Assembly: GCA_016219985.1 (NCBI GenBank)
Contig: JACRJO010000022.1
Span: forward strand, 273,609 to 337,608
DNA from: Sphingobacteriales bacterium
GTDB lineage: Bacteria > Bacteroidota > Bacteroidia > Chitinophagales > Chitinophagaceae
DNA length: 64,000 bases
Reading direction: 5' to 3'
The notes beneath the pieces were generated by a model. It was given only the letters and a program-made list of their open reading frames with translations. It ran no database searches and was not told the origin of the DNA. Position numbers and translations under genes: made by a program. This document shows positions 19,233 to 27,784 of this stretch, one piece after another. Position 1 is the stretch's first letter; every line of letters starts with the position of its first letter.

Positions 19233-19792
19233 CAGGGGTTATATACAAAACTGTTTTTACAGCCGGACAGCAAGGGCAGTAATTTGTCTTTTTCAGAGAT
19301 GATGGCAAGCCCGGCCGGGATGCGCCAGTCAATATTCAATGCAGGATCGTTGTAAATAATCCCGCCCTCACTCTCCTTTCCGTAAAAGCCATCGCATTTA
19401 TATAAGACTTCCGCTTTCTCACTTAATACCGAGAACCCATGGGCGAACCCTTTCGGGACCAGCAGCTGTTTCTTATTATCCGAAGACAACACAAGACTGA
19501 ATACTTTTCCATAAGATGGGGAACCTTTCCGGATATCCACCACCACATCCAGGATCTCCCCGTGCAGCACCCGCACCAGTTTGGTTTGTGCATTGGGGGG
19601 AAGCTGGTAATGCAATCCCCGGATCACCCCGTAATTGGAGCCGGACTGGTTGTCCTGTACCCATTGACTGCCGATCCCCTGTTCACGAAAAATCCGGTCG
19701 TTAAAGGACTCAAAGAAATAGCCCCGGCTGTCTTCAAAGACCCTGGGTTCAAAGATGAGCAATCCCGGAAAATCGGTTTCGATGAATGGCAT
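19232..19792 (-). CDS. rfbC: dTDP-4-dehydrorhamnose 3,5-epimerase
   Basis: This 186-residue cupin-fold enzyme converts dTDP-4-keto-6-deoxyglucose to the L-lyxo isomer used by RfbD. Typical sequences are FEPRVFEDSRGYFFESF at the N-terminus, QDNQSGSNYGVIRGLHYQ containing the conserved Arg and catalytic His, and VLHGEILDVVVDIRKGSP. The stop overlaps the rfbD start, and the upstream dehydrogenase ends one base away, so it is in the middle of a tight operon. Confidence 0.95.
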   Translation of the reverse strand: MPFIETDFPGLLIFEPRVFEDSRGYFFESFNDRIFREQGIGSQWVQDNQSGSNYGVIRGLHYQLPPNAQTKLVRVLHGEILDVVVDIRKGSPSYGKVFSLVLSSDNKKQLLVPKGFAHGFSVLSEKAEVLYKCDGFYGKESEGGIIYNDPALNIDWRIPAGLAIISEKDKLLPLLSGCKNSFVYNP

Positions 19793-19793
19793 A

Positions 19794-21083
19794 TTACAGG
19801 CTCCAGTAGGTTCGGTTAGTAATCTTGTTCCGGTAAATTCCTTTCAGGTCGGCCACCATCGCGTGGGGCTTGGTAATGCCGGCATAATAATTTTCGTCCA
19901 GGTCCATGTATTGCCGGTGCGGCACCGGTATAATCACCGCGTCATAATCATTGGCAATCGTATCCACCAGGCCAAACCCGTATTCATGCTCGAGTTCTGC
20001 AGAATCCGCATGCGGGTCTTCCACTTCCACGTTTACAAAATATTCTTTCAGGGCATTCACCACATCCCGCACTTTGGAATTGCGGATATCGCTCACATCT
20101 TCCTTGAACGTAGCTCCCTTGATCAGCACTTTGGCGGCCTTTACATCCCCGTTATTCTTAATGATATGCTGGATCACTTTCTTTGCCACGTATTTCCCCA
20201 TATTGTCATTGATGCTCCGCCCGGCCAGGATCACTTCGGAGTGATACCCGAGCTCCTTGGCTTTATAGGTCAGGTAATAGGGATCCACGCCAATACAGTG
20301 GCCTCCCACCAGGCCCGGCTGGAATTTCAGGAAGTTCCACTTGGTGCCTGCCGCTTCCAGCACTTCATACGTGTTGATGTTCATTTTATCAAAGATCAGG
20401 GAGAGCTCATTCATCAGGGCAATGTTCAGGTCCCTTTGCGTGTTCTCAATGATCTTGGCAGCTTCGGCCACTTTGATGGAAGAAGCGCGGTGCACACCCG
20501 CCTTAACCACCAGCTCATAGGTTTTGGCGATTTCTTCCAATGATTCCGTATCACAACCCGATACCACTTTCACAATGGTGGCCAGGGTATGCAGTTTATC
20601 GCCCGGGTTGATCCGCTCGGGCGAGTACCCCAGTTTGAAATCAACTATATTCTTCAGCCCGGATAATTTTTCCATGATGGGAAGACAGTCCTCCTCGGTA
20701 CAACCGGGATATACCGTGGATTCAAACACCACATAATCCCCTTTCTTGATCACTTTACCCACGGTTTCAGAAGCCCGTTGCACAGGGGTCAGGTCCGGCA
20801 CATTGTGCTCGTCCACCGGTGTTGGGACGGCTACGATAAAAAACTTCGCTTCCCGTAATACATCCAGGGAATCTGTAAACGTAATATCACAGCCATCAAA
20901 GGCTTCCTTCTCCAGTTCATTGCTGGGATCGATTCCCTGCTTCATCATCTCAATACGACGGGCGCTGATATCAAAACCGATCACGGAAATTTTACGGGCA
21001 AATTCCAGGGCAATGGGCAATCCCACATAACCCAGCCCGATGACGGCTAATTTTACTTTTTTATCTACTAATTCCTGATACAC
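19794..21083 (-). CDS. Nucleotide-sugar 6-dehydrogenase (UDP-HexNAc type)
   Basis: This 429-residue enzyme of the UDP-glucose/GDP-mannose dehydrogenase family oxidises C6 of a UDP-sugar to the uronic acid with two NAD+. The Rossmann motif is GLGYVG (16-21), the catalytic cysteine is Cys263 in GGHCIGVDPYY, and the conserved lysine lies in VAEAAKIIENTQRD. Overall sequence resembles WbpO/TviB (UDP-N-acetylgalactosamine or -glucosamine dehydrogenase) rather than UDP-glucose dehydrogenase, but substrate specificity is inferred. It is second in the operon, 37 bp after the DegT gene. Confidence 0.9.
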   Translation of the reverse strand: MYQELVDKKVKLAVIGLGYVGLPIALEFARKISVIGFDISARRIEMMKQGIDPSNELEKEAFDGCDITFTDSLDVLREAKFFIVAVPTPVDEHNVPDLTPVQRASETVGKVIKKGDYVVFESTVYPGCTEEDCLPIMEKLSGLKNIVDFKLGYSPERINPGDKLHTLATIVKVVSGCDTESLEEIAKTYELVVKAGVHRASSIKVAEAAKIIENTQRDLNIALMNELSLIFDKMNINTYEVLEAAGTKWNFLKFQPGLVGGHCIGVDPYYLTYKAKELGYHSEVILAGRSINDNMGKYVAKKVIQHIIKNNGDVKAAKVLIKGATFKEDVSDIRNSKVRDVVNALKEYFVNVEVEDPHADSAELEHEYGFGLVDTIANDYDAVIIPVPHRQYMDLDENYYAGITKPHAMVADLKGIYRNKITNRTYWSL

Positions 21084-21120
21084 GTTTTAATGGTTTAGTA
21101 AAGGTATAAGATTGAGTTCT

Positions 21121-22251
21121 TTATTGATTGATAAAGGCCAGCACCTGCTGCGTGATAAAAGTCAGTTGTTCCCCGTCCAGTTCAGTATGGATGGGCAGGG
21201 AGATCACCCGCTCTGTCAGCCAGTCTGTAACCGGCAGTACCTGCGAACCGGAACCGAATTGCTCAAACATCTTTTGTTTGTGACCGGGTACCGGGTAATA
21301 GATCATGGAGGGGACCTGCTGCGCGGCGAGGTATTGTGACAGGGCGTCGCGGTCAACTCCTTCGAGGATCAGCGTGTACTGGTGGAATACATGATGAGAA
21401 TAAGAAGCGCGGTAAGGAACGGTGATCTTCGGATGACCCGCAAAGGCTTTGTCATAAAAATCAGCCGCAGCCCGCCTCGCCGCAATATATTCATCGAGGT
21501 GTTTCAGTTTGATATCCAGGATGGCCGCCTGGATGGTATCCAGCCGGCTGTTACAACCCACCATCTCATGGTAGTACCTTTTTTGCTGCCCGTGGTTGGC
21601 GATCATCCGCAGTTTTACACTCAGCGCTTCATCATTGGTAAAAATGGCACCGCCGTCGCCAAAAGCCCCCAGGTTCTTGGAAGGGTAAAAGGAAGTACAG
21701 CCGATATCCCCGATGGTTCCCGTCTTTTTTACTGAACCGTCAGCGAAGGTATAGTCACAACCGATGGCCTGGGCATTGTCTTCAATTACATAAAGCCGGT
21801 GTTTCTTCGCAAGGGCCATGATCTCTTCCATCGGCGCCGCATGCCCGTAGAGATGTACAGGAACGATCGCTTTGGTCCGGGGCGTAATAGCTTTTTCAAT
21901 GGCAGCCGGATCGATACAAAAAGTTTGGGGATCCACTTCCACGAACACCGGTTTCAGCTTCAGCAGGGCGATCACTTCCGTAGTCGCGATATAGGTAAAG
22001 GAAGGTGTGATCACTTCATCACCGGGCTGAAGATCCAGGGCCATCATGGCAATCTGCAGGGCATCGGTACCATTGGCGCAGGGAATCGTAAATTTTGCAC
22101 CGAGGTATGCCGAAAGATGACCGGCAAATTCCTGTACGGGTTTACCATTGATAAAGGCTGAACTTTCCATCACCTCCAGTACCGCCTTATCCACTTCCTC
22201 CTTGATATGATGATACTGGGTACGGGTGTCTACCATTTGAATTTGTCGCAT
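21121..22251 (-). CDS. DegT/DnrJ/EryC1/StrS family sugar aminotransferase
   Basis: This 376-residue PLP enzyme transaminates a keto-sugar nucleotide. The PLP lysine is Lys192 in FYPSKNLGAFGDGG, a near-perfect family signature. PCANGTDAL (PLP phosphate binding) and EDNAQAIG also fit. The adjacent UDP-HexNAc dehydrogenase suggests a WbpE-like role in making a diamino-uronic acid for surface polysaccharide, but the oxidase and acetyltransferase steps are absent here. It is the first gene of the operon, with a -7 box 29 bp upstream. Confidence 0.9.
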   Translation of the reverse strand: MRQIQMVDTRTQYHHIKEEVDKAVLEVMESSAFINGKPVQEFAGHLSAYLGAKFTIPCANGTDALQIAMMALDLQPGDEVITPSFTYIATTEVIALLKLKPVFVEVDPQTFCIDPAAIEKAITPRTKAIVPVHLYGHAAPMEEIMALAKKHRLYVIEDNAQAIGCDYTFADGSVKKTGTIGDIGCTSFYPSKNLGAFGDGGAIFTNDEALSVKLRMIANHGQQKRYYHEMVGCNSRLDTIQAAILDIKLKHLDEYIAARRAAADFYDKAFAGHPKITVPYRASYSHHVFHQYTLILEGVDRDALSQYLAAQQVPSMIYYPVPGHKQKMFEQFGSGSQVLPVTDWLTERVISLPIHTELDGEQLTFITQQVLAFINQ

Positions 22252-22279
22252 CGTATGATTTTATGCTGCTTAAGAGCCG

Positions 22280-22287
22280 CAAAAATA
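22280..22287 (-). promoter_or_regulatory. Putative -7 box of the sugar-nucleotide operon
   Basis: The minus strand reads TATTTTTG, matching TAnnTTTG, 29 bp upstream of the DegT gene. It lies back to back with the waaA -7 box at 22319. Confidence 0.45.
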
Positions 22288-22318
22288 GTAAAATACAGGT
22301 AGTTTGCACGATTGACAT

Positions 22319-22326
22319 TACTTTTG
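22319..22326 (+). promoter_or_regulatory. Putative -7 box for waaA
   Basis: TACTTTTG is a full match to TAnnTTTG. It ends 22 bp before the TTG start at 22349, so the leader would be short. That supports the TTG as the true start. Confidence 0.5.
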
Positions 22327-22348
22327 GCACCAGTTCAACCCCAGCAAC

Positions 22349-23617
22349 TTGGCCGTTTTCATCTACAATATTTTCCTCCTGCTTTACAAAGCCGGTATTT
22401 ACACGGCCTCGCTTTTCAATGCCAAGGCCGCCAAATGGGTGCAGGGCAGAAAGGATATTTTCAGCCGCTTAGCCGCAGCAATCCCGGCCGGCACTAAGAC
22501 CATCTGGATGCATTGCGCCTCCCTGGGCGAATTTGAACAGGGCCGTCCCCTGCTGGAAAAGATGAAAGAGCAGTACCCGGACCATCGCTTCCTGCTGACG
22601 TTTTTTTCACCCTCCGGCTATGAAGTCCGGAAAAATTATACCGGGGCCGACTGGGTCTTTTATTTACCGGCCGATGGCCCTGTAAATGCCCGGCGCTTCC
22701 TGGAAATTGTACAGCCCCGCCTGGTCATTTTTGTGAAGTATGAATTCTGGTACTATTATTTAAAAAAAATAAAATACCGGAATATCCCTTTATTGCTGGT
22801 ATCGGCCCTTTTCCGGAAAGACATGAGCTTTTTTTCCTGGTATGGCGGCCTGCAGCGAAAAATGCTATCCCGGTTTGACCAGCTTTTTGTGCAGAACCCG
22901 GAATCCGCGGAACTCATTAAACAGATCGGGCTTTCCTCCATCTGCACGGTTTCCGGGGATACCCGTTTTGACCGGGTGATCGCCATCGCGGAAAAATTTG
23001 AACCAATCCCGGTTGTGGCTGATTTTACCGGGAATAAGAGAACCCTGGTGGCGGGGAGCACCTGGCCCGAGGACGAGGCCGTCCTGGCCCGCGCCTTCGG
23101 GGACCTGCAGGATCCGGGGATGAAACTGATCATCGCCCCGCATGAGATCAGCGAAAAACACCTCGCCGGTATTCAAAAACTTTTCCCGGATTCGGTGAGG
23201 TATTCTCAATTGCAAAACGGTGCGGCCCCGGAGGCAACTGTCCTGGTCATTGATAATATCGGTATGCTGTCGCGGCTTTATAATTATGGCTGGCTGACCT
23301 ATGTGGGAGGCGGAATGACCAAAAACGGGGTGCACAATGTACTGGAAGCAGCGGTCTATAATAAACTGGTGTTATTCGGTCCTTATTACCAGAAATATTC
23401 AGAAGCTGTGGGGCTCGTAAAATCCGGCGGTGGGGTATCTTTTACGGATGACAAAATGGATGGCCGTATACTCAGGCTGTTGCTCGAAACCCTGTCCGAT
23501 GATGAAAAGGAATACCAGTACCGGAGTAATGCAGCGGGAACCTTTGTGCAATCGCACCGGGGAGCAACCGGGAAGATCATTCAGTTTATTCAGGAAAAAC
23601 GCCTCCTGACCAATTGA
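22349..23617 (+). CDS. waaA: Kdo transferase (3-deoxy-D-manno-octulosonic acid transferase)
   Basis: This 422-residue GT30-family enzyme transfers Kdo from CMP-Kdo to lipid A precursor at the inner membrane. It has an N-terminal membrane anchor (about residues 2-18), then WMHCASLGEFEQG with the catalytic Glu, VKYEFW, and the C-terminal nucleotide-binding region (YVGGGMTKNGVHNVLEAA). The start is a TTG: no ATG or GTG gives the conserved beginning of the family, and the -7 box lies just upstream. The 3' end overlaps a convergent gene by 28 bp. Confidence 0.94.
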   Translation: MAVFIYNIFLLLYKAGIYTASLFNAKAAKWVQGRKDIFSRLAAAIPAGTKTIWMHCASLGEFEQGRPLLEKMKEQYPDHRFLLTFFSPSGYEVRKNYTGADWVFYLPADGPVNARRFLEIVQPRLVIFVKYEFWYYYLKKIKYRNIPLLLVSALFRKDMSFFSWYGGLQRKMLSRFDQLFVQNPESAELIKQIGLSSICTVSGDTRFDRVIAIAEKFEPIPVVADFTGNKRTLVAGSTWPEDEAVLARAFGDLQDPGMKLIIAPHEISEKHLAGIQKLFPDSVRYSQLQNGAAPEATVLVIDNIGMLSRLYNYGWLTYVGGGMTKNGVHNVLEAAVYNKLVLFGPYYQKYSEAVGLVKSGGGVSFTDDKMDGRILRLLLETLSDDEKEYQYRSNAAGTFVQSHRGATGKIIQFIQEKRLLTN

Positions 23618-24294
23618 TCGAAATGGAGGACCGTGGGGGTCCCGGAATCCCAGCCCAGCTTTACTTTCAGCTCCCGGCTGATCCAGTATTCCGCTTCCGC
23701 GTAGATATTAAAATTATTGATGGTCCGGATACTCCGTTCATACATATTCTCATCCCCCCGGAATAATTCATTGATGAATACAAACCGGTCATTGATGCCG
23801 ATGGCCTTGCGCAGATCCTTGACCGGCGTTTCCTTCAGGATTTCCATCAATTCGGTCTCCCCCTGTTTCAGCCGGTCGTTTAATGACTCGGACAGATCCG
23901 TATTATCATTCACTTCCTTGCCCCTGGCCTGCTGGGAAAGTGTCGGGATTTCCTTCATCGGGTCAAAGACCATATCCAGCTGGCCGTTTTTTTTCAGCAG
24001 GGCCAGGTTGTCATTTTCCACCAGCAGGGTTTCTTTTGTTTCCCTTACCGGTGCAGTGGCCGCCGGCGGAGGAATATATTTTTCATAGCCGGCCAGAAGG
24101 TCTGTTTCCGGCCGGATCGGGGTGACGGGAAGCAGGACAGCCACTTTGGCCGTACCCAGTCCCTGGGGAGCTACCGGCCTGACCCGGGTCAGTTCCAGCT
24201 GGAGCAACTGGACGGTGCCCAGCAGCACTGCCGGATCGGCGTTTTTCTCAAACTGCTCTTTTAATTTATTGATCAGGATTTCGATTCGTTCCAT
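23590..24294 (-). CDS. Conserved Bacteroidota protein of unknown function
   Basis: This 234-residue cytoplasmic protein has no signal peptide. The N-terminal 40 residues are predicted helical (KLKEQFEKNADP, LLGTVQLLQLEL). A low-complexity middle (about 40-150) is rich in Pro, Glu and Asp. A compact C-terminal domain (about 155-234) carries KAIGINDRFVFINELFRGDE, a stretch I associate with uncharacterised proteins in this phylum. The function is unknown. The 28-bp overlap with waaA and the divergent tdk are the only context. Confidence 0.75.
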   Translation of the reverse strand: MERIEILINKLKEQFEKNADPAVLLGTVQLLQLELTRVRPVAPQGLGTAKVAVLLPVTPIRPETDLLAGYEKYIPPPAATAPVRETKETLLVENDNLALLKKNGQLDMVFDPMKEIPTLSQQARGKEVNDNTDLSESLNDRLKQGETELMEILKETPVKDLRKAIGINDRFVFINELFRGDENMYERSIRTINNFNIYAEAEYWISRELKVKLGWDSGTPTVLHFDQLVRRRFS

Positions 24295-24390
24295 TCAATT
24301 ATATTTGGCGCCGGCAACACCGGACACTTTAAAGTTACAAACAGTTTGCCAATAAAATCATTTGCAAAACAGCCCGGTTAAATCTTAACA

Positions 24391-24957
24391 ATGTTTATTG
24401 AACCCAATACCAGCGGCGAGCGGCGCGGCAGCATTGAAGTGATCTGCGGCTCCATGTTCAGCGGAAAAACGGAGGAACTGATCCGCCGGCTGAAACGCGT
24501 AAAGATCGCCAACCAGAAAGTGGAAATATTTAAACCCGCGATTGATATCCGTTATGACGAGGTAAAGATCGTATCGCATGACGCACAGGCCATCCACTCC
24601 ACCCCGATTGATAATTCCCAGAAAATATTGCTGATGGCAGCGGATGCGGATGTAATCGGGATCGATGAAGCCCAGTTCTTTGACGAAGAGATCGCCAATG
24701 TATGTGATGAGCTGGCCTTCCGCGGCATCCGGGTGATCGTTGCGGGGCTGGATATGGATTACCTCGGTAAACCCTTCGGGCAAATGCCCTTTATCATGGC
24801 GAAGGCCGATTACGTGACCAAGCTCCATGCGATCTGTATGAAATGCGGCAGCATCGCCAATTATTCCTACCGGAAAATTCCCAATGAGGACCAGGTGATG
24901 TTAGGAGCCACGGATGCTTACGAACCGCGCTGCCGCAAATGTTACCACGAAAAATAA
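24391..24957 (+). CDS. tdk: Thymidine kinase
   Basis: This 188-residue type II (TK1-like) thymidine kinase phosphorylates thymidine in the salvage pathway. The Walker A motif is GSMFSGKT (20-27), the catalytic Glu lies in DEAQFF (Glu93), and the structural zinc is bound by Cys149, Cys152, Cys181 and Cys184 (CMKCG and CRKCY). The length matches bacterial enzymes. Confidence 0.97.
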   Translation: MFIEPNTSGERRGSIEVICGSMFSGKTEELIRRLKRVKIANQKVEIFKPAIDIRYDEVKIVSHDAQAIHSTPIDNSQKILLMAADADVIGIDEAQFFDEEIANVCDELAFRGIRVIVAGLDMDYLGKPFGQMPFIMAKADYVTKLHAICMKCGSIANYSYRKIPNEDQVMLGATDAYEPRCRKCYHEK

Positions 24958-24966
24958 GGAGCGCTC

Positions 24967-25878
24967 TTACCGGGCCTTTCCCCGGATCCTGGTTTTGATG
25001 TTTACCGGGATACTGCCGGCGATGGTCATATTTAGTTGCAGGCCGGCCTTTACCACTAACCCGTTGCGGCTGTCTACGATAAGAGTGCCTGTTTGTTCAC
25101 CCGGTATGTCCCCGTTTTCATTTTCGGAAGTAATCCTGGTTTTTTCTTCGAGGGTCACCATATCGCCCTCTATTTCAACAACAGTATAGGTTGAATGCAG
25201 GTTCCCCGAATAAAGGCCCGACGCCTGACTGCTCTTTTCCCAGCTGTCACCCACTTTCACTTCTTTGGCGGGGAAAATATAAAAGAACCGTTCAAACTGC
25301 TCCCGCACTTTCTGGTCATTGAATTGCTGGCCAAACTGCTGTTTCAATTTTTCCCGGGTCTCTTTTTCTTTTTCGGGGTCCAGCCCAAGGGAGGAGACGA
25401 TGGATTCCGTCATTTCGCGGAAACCTTTTACTTCCAGTACTTTCCCTTCCGCATCCACTTTCATGGTAAAACTCTTCCCCCGCACGGCCCGGAAAACACG
25501 GCCCAGCATCGCCAGTTTGTCGCCGGCCACACCGGCGGTATCCTCCGGCTTTTCCGTATCCACGTTCAGTTTCATCCCCACTACGTCCATGTCCATCCTA
25601 AACCGCTCATAACGGGCAGCCAGGGTTTTCACGGTTCCGTCATCCGCCTCCACGTCGAGTGAATAATAAGTATTCATCCCGATCTTCACCGGGGTCTCCA
25701 ATATCTTCTGCTCAAACAGCATTTCCATTTCGTAATCGTAGCCTTTCCCGTTTTCATAATTAAACCGCAGCATTTTGGAAGAACTGGCGGAACGGGAGGA
25801 CTGGCAGGAATCCATCAGTTGGGAAAATAGTAAGAGGCAGACCAGGACGGCGGGGCGGGAAAGAAGATTGTTTTTCAT
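24967..25878 (-). CDS. Lipoprotein resembling DUF6263 proteins
   Basis: The protein has 303 residues from the ATG at 25878. An upstream ATG at 25974 would add 32 residues ahead of a good lipoprotein signal, so it was rejected. The lipobox is QLMDSC (Cys25), followed by serine-rich sequence. The mature part is beta-rich and polar, with no catalytic motif. Its length and general pattern resemble the DUF6263 lipoproteins of Bacteroidota; that match is from memory. It ends 9 bp from the convergent tdk and is divergent from ccmB. Confidence 0.7.
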   Translation of the reverse strand: MKNNLLSRPAVLVCLLLFSQLMDSCQSSRSASSSKMLRFNYENGKGYDYEMEMLFEQKILETPVKIGMNTYYSLDVEADDGTVKTLAARYERFRMDMDVVGMKLNVDTEKPEDTAGVAGDKLAMLGRVFRAVRGKSFTMKVDAEGKVLEVKGFREMTESIVSSLGLDPEKEKETREKLKQQFGQQFNDQKVREQFERFFYIFPAKEVKVGDSWEKSSQASGLYSGNLHSTYTVVEIEGDMVTLEEKTRITSENENGDIPGEQTGTLIVDSRNGLVVKAGLQLNMTIAGSIPVNIKTRIRGKAR

Positions 25879-25932
25879 ACCCTTTTTTTGGAAAATTAGA
25901 ATAATAAACCAAAACGAAGCAGTGGTAAATCC

Positions 25933-25940
25933 TATTTTTG
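25933..25940 (+). promoter_or_regulatory. Putative -7 box for ccmB
   Basis: TATTTTTG followed by C is a full TAnnTTTGC match. It ends 16 bp before the proposed ATC start at 25957, which limits where translation can begin. Confidence 0.5.
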
Positions 25941-25956
25941 CCCGCAAACTCATTTT

Positions 25957-26613
25957 ATCAGCACATTCCGGCATATACTGACCCTTTTTAAAAAAGACCT
26001 GCTCCTCGAAGTCCGGCAGCAGTACAGTTTTTATGGCATCCTGCTCTATATAGGTGCCACCATCTTTGTGCTTTTTATGGCATTGGATGATCCCGAGAGC
26101 CGGGTCTGGAACGGGTTGTTCTGGGTGATCCAGCTATTCATTTGTATCAATGCGGTGGCCAAGAGTTTTCTGCAGGAAAGCAAGGGACGGATGCTCTATT
26201 TTTATTCCGTGGCCAGTCCCACTGCTTTTGTACTCGCCAAACTGCTGTTCAATTCCCTGCTGATGCTGGTGATGAGCCTGCTCAGCCTCTTGCTTTTCAC
26301 GATGTTCCTCGGCAACCCTATACAAAAGGCGGGACCTTTTATCGGGTTGGTTTTACTCGGGGGCTGGAGTCTCAGCCTGGTTTTCAGTTTCCTGGCTGCG
26401 ATCGCAGCCAAAGCGCAGCAGAATGCCGCTATCATGGCCGTCCTGGGTTTCCCGATCATCATACCCCAGCTGATCCTCCTGATGCGTTTATCAAGTGCCG
26501 CTTTTTCCCCCCTGCTGACCATCCCTGCCAGCACGGTACTGATGCTGGTGGCGCTTGATGCCCTGATCATCCTGCTGGCCGTCATTCTATTTCCCTTTCT
26601 TTGGAAAGACTGA
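25957..26613 (+). CDS. ccmB: Heme exporter protein B, apparent non-canonical start
   Basis: CcmB is the membrane subunit of the ABC exporter for cytochrome c maturation. The ORF with a standard start begins at the GTG at 26068 but lacks the first helix. Homologous sequence continues upstream in frame: FKKDLLLEVRQQYSFYGILL, matching the CcmB N-terminus. The frame is open back to a TAG at 25897, yet contains no ATG, GTG or TTG. The ATC at 25957 (giving STFRHIL after the initiator) lies 16 bp after a -7 box and gives 218 residues, the usual length. ATA at 25975 and CTG at 25978 are alternatives. Six transmembrane segments are visible. ccmC follows 134 bp later with its own -7 box. Confidence 0.8.
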   Translation: MSTFRHILTLFKKDLLLEVRQQYSFYGILLYIGATIFVLFMALDDPESRVWNGLFWVIQLFICINAVAKSFLQESKGRMLYFYSVASPTAFVLAKLLFNSLLMLVMSLLSLLLFTMFLGNPIQKAGPFIGLVLLGGWSLSLVFSFLAAIAAKAQQNAAIMAVLGFPIIIPQLILLMRLSSAAFSPLLTIPASTVLMLVALDALIILLAVILFPFLWKD

Positions 26614-26711
26614 TACGGGCGCCGGTTTTAATCCAAAGACCGCGGTTTTCACCTGTTTTTAATCATATAAAGAGGTGAAGAAAATTTTACCGGCTTTTAC
26701 CGGGAGCACCT

Positions 26712-26719
26712 TAATTTTG
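26712..26719 (+). promoter_or_regulatory. Putative -7 box for ccmC
   Basis: TAATTTTG followed by C matches TAnnTTTGC fully and lies 28 bp before the first ccmC ATG. ccmC may therefore be expressed apart from ccmB. Confidence 0.45.
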
Positions 26720-26747
26720 CCTCACTTTATCCGGCCATATCCTGAGA

Positions 26748-27476
26748 ATGGCCTTACCGATGACCAACGTAAAAAACTATATGCACAAATCCTGGTGGAA
26801 GATCACAAGTGTGGTATTGCTTGTGTACACTTTTATTGCCGGCTTCCTGGGGAATGTTCCCCATCTGCCCCTCCTGCAGGAAACCATCCGGAATCTTTAT
26901 TTCCATGTTTGCATGTGGTTTGCCATGATGATCCTCTTTACCGTGTCCGTGGTCAATTCCATCCGCTACCTGCGCAGTTTCAAAATCAAATATGATATTT
27001 ATGCCCGGCAGTATGCGGTAATGGGTATCGTCTTCGGACTCCTGGGTTATATTACCGGGGCCATCTGGGCTTCCTATACCTGGGCCGATCCGAATAAGGC
27101 GGCCGCCAATTCCTTCAGCACCATTGCCCGGGATCCCAAACTGATCGGCGCCGCCATCGCCTTATTAGTATATTTCGCCTACCTGATCCTCCGGGATTCG
27201 ATCCAGGATATGGATAAGAAAGCCCGGATCGGTGCCGTGTATAACATATTTGCCTACGCGATATTATTCCCTTCCATCTGGATCCTGCCGCGGATTCTGC
27301 CGAGCCTGCACCCGGGCAACGAGGGCAACCCGGCCCTTGATGTTAAGAATGATATCAGCGGTTCCATGAGGATGGTGTTTTACCCCGCCGTAATCGGCTG
27401 GACCCTCCTCGGGGTCTGGATCACCACCCTGAAGATCCGCCTCCAATTACTGAACGAAAAAAAGATGTCAGCATGA
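26748..27476 (+). CDS. ccmC: Heme handling protein CcmC (CcsA family)
   Basis: This 242-residue integral membrane protein has six hydrophobic segments and would deliver heme for cytochrome c maturation together with CcmB. The conserved histidines appear as His53 (YFHVCMW) and His188 (SLHPGNEG). Between them the tryptophan-rich motif is reduced to IWASYTWADPNK (Trp107, Trp112), unlike the WGxxWxWD of proteobacterial CcmC. An alternative ATG at 26760 would give a protein four residues shorter. Its last 4 bases overlap the next gene (ATGA). Confidence 0.9.
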   Translation: MALPMTNVKNYMHKSWWKITSVVLLVYTFIAGFLGNVPHLPLLQETIRNLYFHVCMWFAMMILFTVSVVNSIRYLRSFKIKYDIYARQYAVMGIVFGLLGYITGAIWASYTWADPNKAAANSFSTIARDPKLIGAAIALLVYFAYLILRDSIQDMDKKARIGAVYNIFAYAILFPSIWILPRILPSLHPGNEGNPALDVKNDISGSMRMVFYPAVIGWTLLGVWITTLKIRLQLLNEKKMSA

Positions 27477-27691
27477 AAATAATCAGAAAGATATCCCTGC
27501 TTTTCCCGGCCCTGCTCCTCTCCCTGCTGAGCCTGGCCCAGGACAAACCCGTACAAATGGCGGATACCATGCGCAGCAACGGGAGGATCTACGTGGTAGT
27601 GGCCGTGGTGCTGACCATCCTCACAGGGCTCATCTTGTATGTGGCCCGGCTGGATAAAAAAATATCCCGCCTGGAAAAAGATTCCAACTAA
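27473..27691 (+). CDS. CcmD-like small membrane protein
   Basis: This 72-residue protein has a signal-like first hydrophobic segment (about 5-21), a short periplasmic stretch, a second transmembrane helix (YVVVAVVLTILTGLILYVA) and a charged, coiled cytoplasmic tail (RLDKKISRLEKD). This layout and the ATGA overlap with ccmC fit the CcmD family of small proteins that stabilise the Ccm exporter. Sequence alone is too short for certainty. A strong terminator follows. Confidence 0.75.
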   Translation: MKIIRKISLLFPALLLSLLSLAQDKPVQMADTMRSNGRIYVVVAVVLTILTGLILYVARLDKKISRLEKDSN

Positions 27692-27702
27692 AACGATTAC
27701 CC

Positions 27703-27740
27703 GCGGCCTGTAAAAGCCCCCTTTTACAGGCCGCAGACTT
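27703..27740 (+). terminator. Terminator after ccmC-ccmD
   Basis: A perfect 14-bp stem, 27703-27716 with 27721-27734, encloses a CCCC loop. A weak T-run (ACTTTTA) follows. Confidence 0.85.
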
Positions 27741-27784
27741 TTATAAAAAATAACGAACGATTGCTATAACCTAAAAAAGAAATC

